Source of the DNA: JAFAGX01 sp035623255
Lineage (GTDB): Bacteria; Acidobacteriota; Terriglobia; Terriglobales; Acidobacteriaceae
Assembly (NCBI GenBank): GCA_035623255.1
Contig: DASPTU010000105.1
Location: 1 to 54,705, forward strand
Length of the DNA: 54,705 nt
Reading direction: 5' to 3'
Positions 1 to 7,394 of the stretch are shown here, piece after piece (within the stretch, counting starts at the first letter, position 1; every line of letters begins with the position of its first letter). The translations under genes were made by a program, and so were the position numbers. Below the pieces are notes generated by a model that was given only the letters and a program-made list of their open reading frames with translations, searched no databases and was not told where the DNA came from.

Positions 1-154
1 CCTCGAAGCCATCGCGAACCTTTCCCTATGTTCCGGCCCTGGTTTCGCAGGAGGCCAGACAAAGCGCGGCCTGAGAGCATGGCAGCCCAATGAATCGGCC
101 GCGTATCATTCAAGTTGTGGCCAAGATCAACTTTTAAGTCATCTACACCTTGGC
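1..154. other. Left edge, no supportable gene
   Basis: No reading frame here resembles a protein family I know. Two plus frames close at about 70-72 and 91-93 and either could be the last codons of a gene that begins outside the window. The intrinsic terminator just downstream implies that a plus-strand transcript enters from the left, but its product cannot be told from this stretch. Confidence 0.3.
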
Positions 155-183
155 GGGGAGCTGAAAAAGCTCCCCCTTTTTTT
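155..183 (+). terminator. Rho-independent terminator of an upstream gene
   Basis: An 8-bp perfect stem (GGGGAGCT / AGCTCCCC, arms 155-162 and 168-175) with a GAAAA loop is followed by C and seven T residues. It is oriented for plus-strand transcription and has no gene before it inside the window, so it should end a transcript from the left. Confidence 0.8.
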
Positions 184-224
184 CCGCTAAGCGAAATTTT
201 GAGGGACCGATCGGCTTCCAAGAG

Positions 225-665
225 TCAGGGCAGATCGCGAACTGGAAGGTCGACGGTCATCGGCGCGTGATCGGAGATGCGATCCTCAACTGATTCATTG
301 AGCTCGCGCATGGAGGCAGGGAAGTGAGGCGCGAAGCGGTTAGTCTGTCCCTTGTCGCGGGGATTTTGGATAAAAGGTTTTACAAATACCCAGTCGAGCT
401 TGAATCGCCCCACTAGGCCGTAAAAGTCCCGATTGAAAGCGTATGTGGGCACGAATCCTTTTCCTGCGCGCGCGTTGCTATCCGCCAATGTACGTTTGCG
501 ATGGGGCGAGGCCAATTGCTTTAAGGAATGTCGTAGTGGCATGGTTGGGATCGGGGGTGATTTCTAGGCGATTGTGTAAAAACCGGCGGGACGCTGCATA
601 CGAGAGTTTGGGTGACTTAACGGTTTTGGTTTCAGCTGGGGTTGCGTACACAGTCGAGCGAGTCC
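225..665 (-). pseudogene. Decayed endonuclease/exonuclease/phosphatase (EEP) domain remnant
   Basis: The minus strand from 542 to 225 encodes about 105 residues that look like the C-terminal half of an EEP-fold hydrolase (AP endonuclease/DNase I/sphingomyelinase superfamily). The signs are a FKLDWVFVK strand and a terminal SDHAPMTVDLP segment, where SDH..M is the usual C-terminal catalytic Asp-His site. Reading upstream in the same frame crosses an in-frame TAG at 564-566. Before it comes a segment ending GFYTIA, where intact members have a GDFNT motif. A further in-frame stop lies at 675-677, and the N-terminal catalytic motifs are missing. I read this as a gene dead by nonsense mutation and 5' loss; a short expressed fragment from the ATG at 542 cannot be excluded. 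A plus-strand frame over the same DNA (443-817) has no recognisable features and is treated as a shadow. Confidence 0.55.
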
Positions 666-853
666 GGACAGGATTTATAGAGCGGTTTCATTGTAGGGGC
701 GCGGGGAGGTTTTGTCAGTCGGCGAGTTCAAGTCTGGTAATAAATGACAAATGGGATTGCGACCGCAGCCGATTTCAGCGAGGTCGCTTTTCGCGCCGAG
801 TCATCAGGGCTCGTTGACTTGACTTATCTTCCCGCATAACATGGCGTCGCGCC

Positions 854-3829
854 ATGATCGGCCAAACCATTTCGCACTACCGCATCCTGGAGAAATTGGG
901 TGGGGGCGGCATGGGTGTGGTGTACAAGGCCCGGGACACAAGGCTGGACCGTTTTGTTGCCCTCAAGTTTCTGCCTCAAGACCTGACCCATGACTCGGAT
1001 GCGCTAGAGCGCTTTCGGCGTGAAGCCAAAGCTTCATCGGCTTTGAATCATCCCAACATCTGCACGATTTACGACATTGGCGAGCAGGATGGGAAGGCGT
1101 TCATCGCCATGGAGTTTCTGGACGGGATGACGCTGAAGCACCTCATCACGGGCCGTCCGTTGGAACTGGAACAGATCCTTGGCATCGGGATCGAGGTGGC
1201 CGACGCATTGGATGCGGCTCACGGCGAAGGCATCATTCATCGCGATATCAAGCCGGCAAATATCTTCGTGACCAAGCGTGGGCATGCCAAGATTCTGGAC
1301 TTCGGATTGGCGAAAGTGATGCCGGTGAAAAACCGGAACGACCAGACGGCGGGGCTCTCGCTTGAAGCGACCGCGGTGGGCGAAGAGCACTTGACCAGCC
1401 CCGGCAAGGCTGTGGGTACAGTCTCGTACATGTCACCCGAACAGGCACGGGCCAAGGATTTGGATGCTCGCACTGATCTGTTTTCGTTCGGCGCTGTTCT
1501 CTACGAGATGGCGACCGGCACCTTGCCCTTCCGCGGTGAAAGTTCCGCGGTTATCTTCAAGGCCATTCTCGACGGGGTGCCAACGCCAGTGATGCGGCTG
1601 AACCCTGATCTGCCGACCAAACTGGAAGACGTCATCAACAAGGCCCTGGAGAAGGATCGGGACTTGCGCTATCAAAGTGCTGCCGAGATACGGGCCGACC
1701 TAAAACGGCTGAAACGCGAGACGGAATCGTCACGCACTGCGCGTGTGAGTTCGGGAACCGAGGTGGCGCAGGAAGTTGGGATGCCAGCAACAATGGGCGC
1801 ACGAACGCCAAGTTCGGGTTCGGCCCCGGCTGTCGTTGTGTCATCTTCATCCGCGACGGCGCAGGCGGCCGCCGTTACGGCAGCGGGGAGGAGCAGACTC
1901 TGGAGGATCATTGTACCTGCGGTCATCGGATTACTTCTGTTGCTGGTTGCGGCCGGCTTGTATCTTCATTCGCGATCGACAAAGTCCACGTCGCAGTCTA
2001 CAGCGCTGACTGAGAAAGATGTTGTGGTGCTCTCTGACTTCGACAACAAGACGGGCGATCCGGTTTTCGATGACGCGCTGAAGCAGGCGTTGGCGGTGGA
2101 GTTAGGTCAGTCTCCTTTCTTGAACGTGCTTTCAGATCGGAAGGTAGCGGAGACGCTGGGCATGATGGGTCGCCCCGCGAACCAACGCGTCACTCCAGAT
2201 ATCGCTCGGGAGCTTTGTCTGCGCACCGGCAGTAAAGCCATGCTGGGGGGAGAAATTTCCAGCCTGGGCAGCCATTATCTGATCAATCTGAACGCAGTCG
2301 CATGCAGCACCGGCGACACTCTGGCCAAGGAAGAGGCTGAGGCCGCTGGCAAGGAAGAAGTGTTGAAAGCTCTAAGCCACGCCTCGGGGAGCCTGCGAAC
2401 CAAACTGGGGGAATCGCTTCCATCGGTACAGAGGTTTGAAGTGCCGATTGAAGCGACAACGTCATCGATCGAAGCCTTGAAAAGCTACAGTCTGGGAAGG
2501 ACTACACTGAATGAACGCGGAGACGCCCCCAGCATCCCTTTCTTCAAACGGGCGATTGAACTGGACCCTAACTTTCCATTGGCTTACGCTGCGCTGAGCA
2601 TTTCTTATGGCAATCTTCGCCAGCCTTCGCTTGCCCTCGAGTATGCGAACAAGGCATACCAGTTGCGCGACCGTGTGACTGAGCGCGAACGTTTGCGGAT
2701 TGCTTCCGACTACTTTGCCTCCACCGGAGAACTGGACAAGGAAGCACAGACTTATGAATTGTGGATCGCCAGTTATCCGAGGGATTCCACTCCTCATTTG
2801 GATCTCGGCACAAACATGGCCTTCATGGGCCAGTACGACAAGGCGGTAGGAGAGTACAAACAAGCGCTGGAACTCGCGCCCGATGCGGTGGTTGTTTATC
2901 AGGATCTGGGCGGAGTCTATGAAAGTCTCGGCCGGCTCGATGAAGCGAAAGCCACCATTGACCAGGCATTCGCCCGCAAGCTTGATGGAGGTTCTTTGCG
3001 GGCGATTCTCTACACGCTGGCGTTCTTGCGCAACGACAACTCGCTCATGCAACAGCAGGTGGCTTGGGTTGCAGGCAAGCCGGGGGACGAAGACGCGATG
3101 TTGGCCACGCACTCGGACACACAGGCGTATTACGGAAGGATGGTGAGGGCGAGGGACTTCACCCGGAGAGCTGTAGATTCGGCAATGCGGGCCGACTCGA
3201 AAGAAACTGCGGCATTCTGGCAAGTGGAAGGCGCGCTGCGTGAGTCTGAGATTGGCAACCTCTCAGGGGCGAAGCAAGGTGTATCCGCGGCTTTAACCTT
3301 ATCTCCTGGTCGAGATGTGAGAGTGCTTGCCGCCCTCACCCTGGCGCAGATCGGTGACATGACGGGGGCCGCTAAGGTCGCAGAACAGCTCGAGAAAGGT
3401 TATCCCGCGAATACGCTCCTTAAGCTTTACTGGTTGCCAACGATCAACGCTGCCCTTGAACTGAAGAAGGGCAACCCGTCGCAAGCGTTGGTGGATCTGG
3501 AGGCGGCTGCCCCATACGAAATGGGTCAAGCTGGTATGTCCATCTCTTCCCTTTATCCCGCGTATGTGCGAGGTGAAGCTTATCTTGCGGCGCACAACAG
3601 CCTCGGGGCCGTTGCCGAGTTCCAGAAGCTGGTTGATCAACGCGGGGTTGTGCAGAATTATTTGACCGGGACTTTGGCACGCCTTCAGATTGGGCGAGCT
3701 TACGTTATGGCAGGCGACACCGGGAAAGCCAAGGCAGCGTATCAGGATTTCTTCAACGTCTGGAAAGAGGCGGATTCAGATATTCCAATTCTGAAAGAAG
3801 GCAGAGCTGAGTACGGAAAACTGCAGTAG
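854..3829 (+). CDS. Transmembrane Ser/Thr protein kinase with TPR sensor region
   Basis: A PknB-type receptor kinase of 991 residues. The cytoplasmic kinase domain spans about residues 8-285: glycine loop GGGGMG at 16-21, ATP-binding Lys38 in VALK, catalytic HRDIKPAN from 129, DFG at 149-151, and a GTVSYMSPEQ activation segment. All key residues are present, so it should be active. A low-complexity Ser/Ala juxtamembrane stretch leads to one membrane helix at about 352-372. Next comes a roughly 150-residue extracytoplasmic domain (about 385-535) of a kind common after acidobacterial kinases, then TPR-like helical repeats to the C-terminus. The topology suggests that protein-protein sensing outside the membrane controls kinase activity. 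The ATG at 854 lacks a clear Shine-Dalgarno. The ATG at 841 is out of frame. The ligand and substrates are unknown. Confidence 0.93.
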   Translation: MIGQTISHYRILEKLGGGGMGVVYKARDTRLDRFVALKFLPQDLTHDSDALERFRREAKASSALNHPNICTIYDIGEQDGKAFIAMEFLDGMTLKHLITGRPLELEQILGIGIEVADALDAAHGEGIIHRDIKPANIFVTKRGHAKILDFGLAKVMPVKNRNDQTAGLSLEATAVGEEHLTSPGKAVGTVSYMSPEQARAKDLDARTDLFSFGAVLYEMATGTLPFRGESSAVIFKAILDGVPTPVMRLNPDLPTKLEDVINKALEKDRDLRYQSAAEIRADLKRLKRETESSRTARVSSGTEVAQEVGMPATMGARTPSSGSAPAVVVSSSSATAQAAAVTAAGRSRLWRIIVPAVIGLLLLLVAAGLYLHSRSTKSTSQSTALTEKDVVVLSDFDNKTGDPVFDDALKQALAVELGQSPFLNVLSDRKVAETLGMMGRPANQRVTPDIARELCLRTGSKAMLGGEISSLGSHYLINLNAVACSTGDTLAKEEAEAAGKEEVLKALSHASGSLRTKLGESLPSVQRFEVPIEATTSSIEALKSYSLGRTTLNERGDAPSIPFFKRAIELDPNFPLAYAALSISYGNLRQPSLALEYANKAYQLRDRVTERERLRIASDYFASTGELDKEAQTYELWIASYPRDSTPHLDLGTNMAFMGQYDKAVGEYKQALELAPDAVVVYQDLGGVYESLGRLDEAKATIDQAFARKLDGGSLRAILYTLAFLRNDNSLMQQQVAWVAGKPGDEDAMLATHSDTQAYYGRMVRARDFTRRAVDSAMRADSKETAAFWQVEGALRESEIGNLSGAKQGVSAALTLSPGRDVRVLAALTLAQIGDMTGAAKVAEQLEKGYPANTLLKLYWLPTINAALELKKGNPSQALVDLEAAAPYEMGQAGMSISSLYPAYVRGEAYLAAHNSLGAVAEFQKLVDQRGVVQNYLTGTLARLQIGRAYVMAGDTGKAKAAYQDFFNVWKEADSDIPILKEGRAEYGKLQ

Positions 3830-3862
3830 CTCGACTTGGCGAAAACGCCGCAAGGAGAGCGC

Positions 3863-4282
3863 ATGGCCAAGGCACTTTCGAATGAGGTCAAGTCTCTGCT
3901 CGATGCCCCTAACTTTGCCCATCTTGCCACCATAATGCCGGACGGTTCGCCACACAGCGACCCTGTCTGGGTTAGCCGCGAAGGCGACCGCATCCTCGTC
4001 TGCACCGGAGAAAGTTCACTGAAGGCGAAGAACACACGGCGCGATCCGCGGGTCGCGCTCTCCATTATCGACTTCCATGATCCCTACAAGGAGGCGCAAC
4101 GGCGTGGCCGGGTGGTCGAGCGCCGCACCGACAACGATTTCAGATACGGGGATCCCAACTCGATCAAGTACACGGGCAGGCCATTCCCTTTTCGCAGCCC
4201 AGAAGGCCGCGTGGCGCTGGTGATCGAAATTGATAAACAGCGATACAGGAAACTGCCCTTTGAACACACGCCGCCAAAGTAG
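3863..4282 (+). CDS. PPOX-class (F420/FMN-dependent) split-barrel oxidoreductase
   Basis: A small flavin/F420-binding split-barrel protein of the pyridoxamine-5'-phosphate oxidase superfamily, 139 residues from this start. Typical family features are the N-terminal AHLATIMPDGSPHSDPVWV strand pair, the SSLKAKNTRRDPRVALSI segment (Lys/Arg phosphate contacts) and a C-terminal VALVIEIDKQRYRKLPF strand. Members reduce small molecules using F420H2 or FMN; the substrate is not predictable. I chose the ATG at 3863 because AAGGAG lies 6-7 bases before it. A TTG at 3836 would add nine residues but lacks such a site. It follows the kinase gene by 33 bases and could be co-transcribed. Confidence 0.85.
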   Translation: MAKALSNEVKSLLDAPNFAHLATIMPDGSPHSDPVWVSREGDRILVCTGESSLKAKNTRRDPRVALSIIDFHDPYKEAQRRGRVVERRTDNDFRYGDPNSIKYTGRPFPFRSPEGRVALVIEIDKQRYRKLPFEHTPPK

Positions 4283-4285
4283 AGC

Positions 4286-4299
4286 CGCTCTTCCGATCT
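4286..4299 (+). other. 14-base string identical to the Illumina adapter 3' end
   Basis: CGCTCTTCCGATCT, three bases after the preceding stop codon, equals the last 14 bases of the Illumina TruSeq read-1 adapter. By base counting, the chance of a given 14-mer in a window this size is well below 0.1 percent. It may mark an adapter-mediated misjoin or be coincidence. No gene is broken across it. Confidence 0.5.
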
Positions 4300-4433
4300 T
4301 CCAGGCACATTGACTTTGCATTGGGATGCAACCCAGAATCGCCGACCAATGGCCTGTCAGCCTGGCCGACCGCCCAGCAGGTTGCGCCACGGAGCGAACA
4401 CGCCATTCTCCACTTCTACGACCACGCTTAAAC

Positions 4434-4487
4434 CAACCCCCGCAAAAGGACACCTGCTCCGCATTGTCGGAGTCGGTTTTGGGGTTG
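4434..4487. repeat. Imperfect hairpin upstream of the small membrane protein gene
   Basis: Outer arms CAACCCC...AAAA and TTTTGGGGTTG (with a CGC bulge on the left arm) enclose an inner CTCCG/CGGAG stem. There is no T-tract, so it is not a clear intrinsic terminator. It lies 59 bases before the next start codon and could act in the leader of that gene. Confidence 0.4.
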
Positions 4488-4546
4488 CAGTGAGCATCAC
4501 AGATCTATTGAGTACGTGCTAATCTTGCGCCAAGCCAAGAAAACAA

Positions 4547-5002
4547 ATGCAGCACAACCTTGCACAGAGTCCCTTTCCTTTTGCATTTCCGATTTTCCTC
4601 GTTGCTCTTGGGTGTACGCTGCCGCTGTTTATAGCAGCTATGAGCGGCTGGTCAATGCTAAGGCGCCGCTTTAGTCAGACATTTCCCTTCACTGGCGAGG
4701 CTTGGAAATGGCAGAGCGCACGGATGCGTCTGGGGTGCAACTACAATAACTGCCTTACGGTCGGGGCGGACGCTTCGGGACTTTACCTGTCGGTTCTCTT
4801 TCTGATTCGAATCGGCCATCCTCCCCTTTTTCTGCCATGGCAAGAGATTACAATTCGCAGACGAAGCAAAGGCCCGCTGTTCCGATATGTGGAACTGCGC
4901 CTGGGGCGCGACGAGCAAGTTCCATTCATGATCAGGGAGCGGCTGGCCGAGCGACTCAAGTCCGCCGCCGGGCCGAACTGGCCCCCTGAGCCTATAGGCT
5001 GA
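4547..5002 (+). CDS. Conserved hypothetical single-pass membrane protein
   Basis: A 151-residue protein with one strong N-terminal hydrophobic segment (about 13-35), then a soluble domain. That domain carries an RMRLGCNYNNCLTVGADASG stretch and a PLFLPWQEI motif near its centre, and ends in a basic helix. I recognise this as a recurring uncharacterised type (N-terminal helix, G.Y..CL..G....GLYLS, PPL..PW) in acidobacteria and related soil bacteria, but no function is known. The anchor suggests an inner-membrane protein with a cytoplasmic or periplasmic PH-like beta domain; the latter is a guess. It stands alone between the PPOX gene and the end of dnaB. Confidence 0.7.
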   Translation: MQHNLAQSPFPFAFPIFLVALGCTLPLFIAAMSGWSMLRRRFSQTFPFTGEAWKWQSARMRLGCNYNNCLTVGADASGLYLSVLFLIRIGHPPLFLPWQEITIRRRSKGPLFRYVELRLGRDEQVPFMIRERLAERLKSAAGPNWPPEPIG

Positions 5003-5206
5003 CGGGCCTTAGACGGCGATACATGCCCTCCTGTATGTGCAAATCTTCGGGTTGCAGGAAATTGGGGAGGTGCGGTGCACCATGGCTGATGACACAACGA
5101 CCCGTGAGTAACATCACAGGTTTGTGTGACTTAGCGTGATACAAAGTGCCGCGGACAACTGGACCAGGTGGTAGGCGCCGCGTGTCTCATGGGGGGCGAT
5201 GGCTGG

Positions 5207-5226
5207 TTCCACAGAAATTTCCACAG
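5207..5226. promoter_or_regulatory. Paired TTCCACAG elements downstream of dnaB
   Basis: Two TTCCACAG copies (5207-5214 and 5219-5226, 12-base period) lie just past the dnaB stop codon. Their CCACA core is that of a DnaA box. The same core recurs in the minus-strand orientation at 7212-7240 and 11281-11286, all within the dnaB-rpoD-dnaG block. Confidence 0.3.
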
Positions 5227-5237
5227 GCGAGCTCCAG

Positions 5238-6602
5238 CTACTCCAGATCGGTTTCACCTTCAAGCATCGACTCGAACCGGGTAGAGTTTTTTAGGAAAGC
5301 GAGACTGAGTTTGCCGGTTGGGCCATTACGCTGCTTGGCGATAATGAGCTCAGCGCGGCCCTGGAGTTCGGGATCGTCAGGTTTGTAAACTTCTTCACGG
5401 AAGATGAAAGCGACGACATCGGCGTCCTGCTCGATAGATCCCGATTCACGCAGGTCGGCAAGCTGGGGTCGGTGATCGCCGCCACGGCTCTCCGGCGCAC
5501 GGCTAAGCTGCGACAAGGCAACCACTGGCACGGACAATTCTTTGGCCAGCCCCTTCAGTCCCCGCGAAATGGCAGAGACTTCCTGCGTCCGGTTTTCGTA
5601 GCGCTTGCCGCCTCCCGACATGAGCTGCAAGTAGTCGACGATAATCAGGTCGAGCTTGCCTTGGGATTGCAGCAGCCGTCGCGCCTTGGCGCGCATTTCG
5701 CTGAGCGCGATGCCGGGCGTGTCATCGATGAAAATGGGCGCAGTGGCCAGTTGCTCCATGGCCCTTACAACTTTTGCCATGTCGTCGCGCCAAAGCGAGC
5801 CTGTACGCATCTTGTGCGAGTCCACACGCGCTCGCGAGCACAGCAGGCGTAGAAGAAGCGCCTCACGGGACATCTCAAGAGAGAAGACGCCAACTGCTTT
5901 CTGATCTTCAATGGCGGCGTTCTCCGCGACATTCAGCGCGAACGCGGTTTTGCCCATCGATGGACGAGCGGCGATGATGATCAGATCAGATTTTTGCAGG
6001 CCGCTGGTCATCTCGTCGAGCTCTGTGTAGTGAGTGGCCAGGCCAGTAATGCGCTGGCCGCGTTGCAGCAGGGCGTCGACGGAACCGAAAGATTCTTTAA
6101 CGATCTCCTGTACGCCCATGAAGCCGCGCCCGATTCGCTTTTCGGAAAGCTGGAAGATGGAGGCTTCGGCGTCATTGAGAATGTCTTCAGCGGGATCGCT
6201 CTGTTCAGAAGCTCGCGCGATGGCGACGTTCGCGGCGCTGATGAGACCGCGCAATAAAGCCTTATCACGAACGATTTTTACGTAGTGCTCGATGCTCGGG
6301 CGGTCCGGGACGCCGTCGAGAAGTCCGGAGACGTAGCCTACATCGCCGATGGCTTCCAGTTCCTTCCGCTGGCCGAGTTCTTCGACGAGAGTGATCATGT
6401 CGATCGGTCGCGAGGATTCGGCCAGATCGATCATGCGTGAATAAATTCGGCGGTGCGAGTCGAGGGAGAAATCTTCAGGTTTGAGGTGTTCGGCCGCCTG
6501 ATTGTATGCAAGATTGTCCAGCAGAATAGCGCCGAGGATGGAACGCTCGGCTTCGACGTTCGCCGGTAGTGTATGTGCGACGCTGTAATCAGTGGTTGCC
6601 AA
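5238..6602 (-). CDS. dnaB: Replicative DNA helicase DnaB
   Basis: The hexameric 5'-3' helicase that unwinds the replication fork, 454 residues, normal length. The N-terminal helical collar domain (about 12-115, LPANVEAERSILGAILLD) is followed by a linker and the RecA-like motor. Walker A ARPSMGKTA lies at about 212-220, Walker B LDLIIVDYLQLMSG near 320-333, and the DnaB-specific LSQLSR and DLRESGSIEQDAD motifs follow. No intein is present. The start appears to be TTG (6600-6602), giving MATTDYSV, without a strong Shine-Dalgarno. Its position downstream of dnaG and rpoD on the same strand groups the primase, the helicase and the main sigma factor. An intrinsic terminator lies upstream at 6789-6824, so dnaB must have its own promoter between there and 6602. 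Confidence 0.97.
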   Translation of the reverse strand: MATTDYSVAHTLPANVEAERSILGAILLDNLAYNQAAEHLKPEDFSLDSHRRIYSRMIDLAESSRPIDMITLVEELGQRKELEAIGDVGYVSGLLDGVPDRPSIEHYVKIVRDKALLRGLISAANVAIARASEQSDPAEDILNDAEASIFQLSEKRIGRGFMGVQEIVKESFGSVDALLQRGQRITGLATHYTELDEMTSGLQKSDLIIIAARPSMGKTAFALNVAENAAIEDQKAVGVFSLEMSREALLLRLLCSRARVDSHKMRTGSLWRDDMAKVVRAMEQLATAPIFIDDTPGIALSEMRAKARRLLQSQGKLDLIIVDYLQLMSGGGKRYENRTQEVSAISRGLKGLAKELSVPVVALSQLSRAPESRGGDHRPQLADLRESGSIEQDADVVAFIFREEVYKPDDPELQGRAELIIAKQRNGPTGKLSLAFLKNSTRFESMLEGETDLE

Positions 6603-6788
6603 AGTCAGGCGGCTCTCTGAGAAGGATTCTTGCGCAATGCGAACGCGATATTAACCTCAATAGGCTTGTGGATGCAGTGTAGCCACTTCGGAAAACAGCG
6701 GAGAAATATTGGAGACTGGGTTGGGTCAGCAGAGGTTGAAATCATGGCCGCAGTATAGGAGAACAAATAGCGAATTACAACTCTGGCC

Positions 6789-6824
6789 AAAAAAGATGCG
6801 GCCCGGCCAGCCACCGAGCCGCAT
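6789..6824 (-). terminator. Strong rho-independent terminator between rpoD and dnaB
   Basis: Read on the minus strand, ATGCGGCTCGG and CCGGGCCGCAT form an 11-bp stem with one G-T wobble around a 7-base loop, followed by C and six T residues. No convincing protein gene precedes it for over 500 bases, so it appears to end a non-coding transcript rather than rpoD itself. Confidence 0.8.
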
Positions 6825-7140
6825 TGCTCGTGAGATGTACCCAGCGTGCCCAGTCACCGCACCCTGCGAGGGGTCGAAACCGCGTTTGGACGCCCGTTTC
6901 TGAATCCACCCCGCAGCCGTATTCCGCGAGTATCCTCGTGAATTACGTACTGCAGCAGTTGCTTCGACCGACGGTTCAGCCCTTCCTGAGGAGAACCTTT
7001 GAGGAGGCCGCAACTCCCTGGTATTCCGCAACGCGCCATGACACGTTGTTGGAAGCCCTCCGGTGACTCACCCTCGAGAGAACCACCGGCAACCGCCCGC
7101 CGCTCAGCAATTCCTGGCGACGCTTTCAAGACATCCACGT
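6789..7140 (-). ncRNA. Candidate structured non-coding RNA between rpoD and dnaB
   Basis: The minus strand of this GC-rich gap holds a chain of local hairpins and ends at a strong intrinsic terminator. In order along the minus strand: CCGGTG/CACCGG, CAACGTG/CGCGTTG around a TCATGG loop, GGTTC/GAACC with an inner TCCT/AGGA, then the terminator stem. Frames such as 6854-7138 (94 codons, GTG start, no Shine-Dalgarno) are Arg/Gly-rich and unlike real proteins, as happens when a structured RNA is translated by accident. I looked for signatures of RNase P RNA, tmRNA, SRP RNA and 6S RNA and did not find convincing ones, so the class is unknown. The 5' end is not defined; the DnaA-box-like cluster at 7201-7240 lies just upstream. 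Confidence 0.45.
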
Positions 7141-7200
7141 ATGCGATGGCGGTACTCTGCTTGAAGGTTCAACAGCACGCAAGAAAAAAACCGGGTCTTA

Positions 7201-7240
7201 TTGTGCAGAAGCTGTGGAGGATGAAAATTCTCTGTGGAAA
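7201..7240 (-). promoter_or_regulatory. Cluster of DnaA-box-like sites upstream of the candidate RNA
   Basis: On the minus strand the cluster reads TTTCCACAG (7232-7240), CCTCCACAG (7212-7220) and TTCTGCACA (7202-7210). The last matches the DnaA consensus TTATNCACA at 8 of 9 positions, the others at 7 of 9 in their best register. The 17-mer TCCACAGCTTCTGCACA (7202-7218) is repeated exactly upstream of dnaG at 11270-11286. A role in coupling transcription to replication initiation is an inference. Confidence 0.4.
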
Positions 7241-7275
7241 CGGAAGGAAAATGCAGTAGTAATTCAGCACCAGAA

Positions 7276-7394
7276 AAGTCAGAAGTTAGAATGCAGAATT
7301 GAACCGAGCATCCAGGAGATTCTTGCGGCCCAATTCTGCATTCTAAAGTCTAAGTTCCGAACTCAGACGTTCTTCAAACTCTGACTTCTGACTT
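7276..7394. repeat. Nested inverted repeats at the rpoD 3' end
   Basis: A perfect 16-bp inverted repeat (TTAGAATGCAGAATTG at 7286-7301, its complement at 7331-7346) is nested in an 11-bp outer pair (AAGTCAGAAGT at 7276-7286, complement at 7384-7394). The outer right arm overlaps the rpoD stop codon. The AT-rich 'cagaa' wording contrasts with the GC-rich surroundings and resembles short degenerate repeats at 22731 and 23473. It could serve as the rpoD transcript end. Confidence 0.65.

Noticed and set aside
443..817. 124-codon plus-strand reading frame
   Set aside because: It lies antisense to the EEP remnant, has no recognisable domain and an Arg/Ser-rich composition, and no ribosome site.
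5114..5129. CRP-like palindrome TCACA-N6-TGTGA
   Set aside because: The half-sites are in the everted order relative to the CRP consensus TGTGA-N6-TCACA, and no promoter is visible nearby.
6605..6814. 69-codon minus-strand frame before dnaB
   Set aside because: It runs across the intrinsic terminator at 6789-6824 and has no family features.
6855..6890. tRNA or tmRNA-like string (GGTTTCGACCCC on the minus strand)
   Set aside because: No acceptor stem, anticodon arm or CCA end can be drawn around it, and the tmRNA 5' signature is not at the 5' end of the transcript.
6854..7138. 94-codon minus-strand frame between rpoD and dnaB
   Set aside because: GTG start without Shine-Dalgarno, Arg/Gly-rich composition, and the DNA folds into successive hairpins; better explained as a non-coding RNA.
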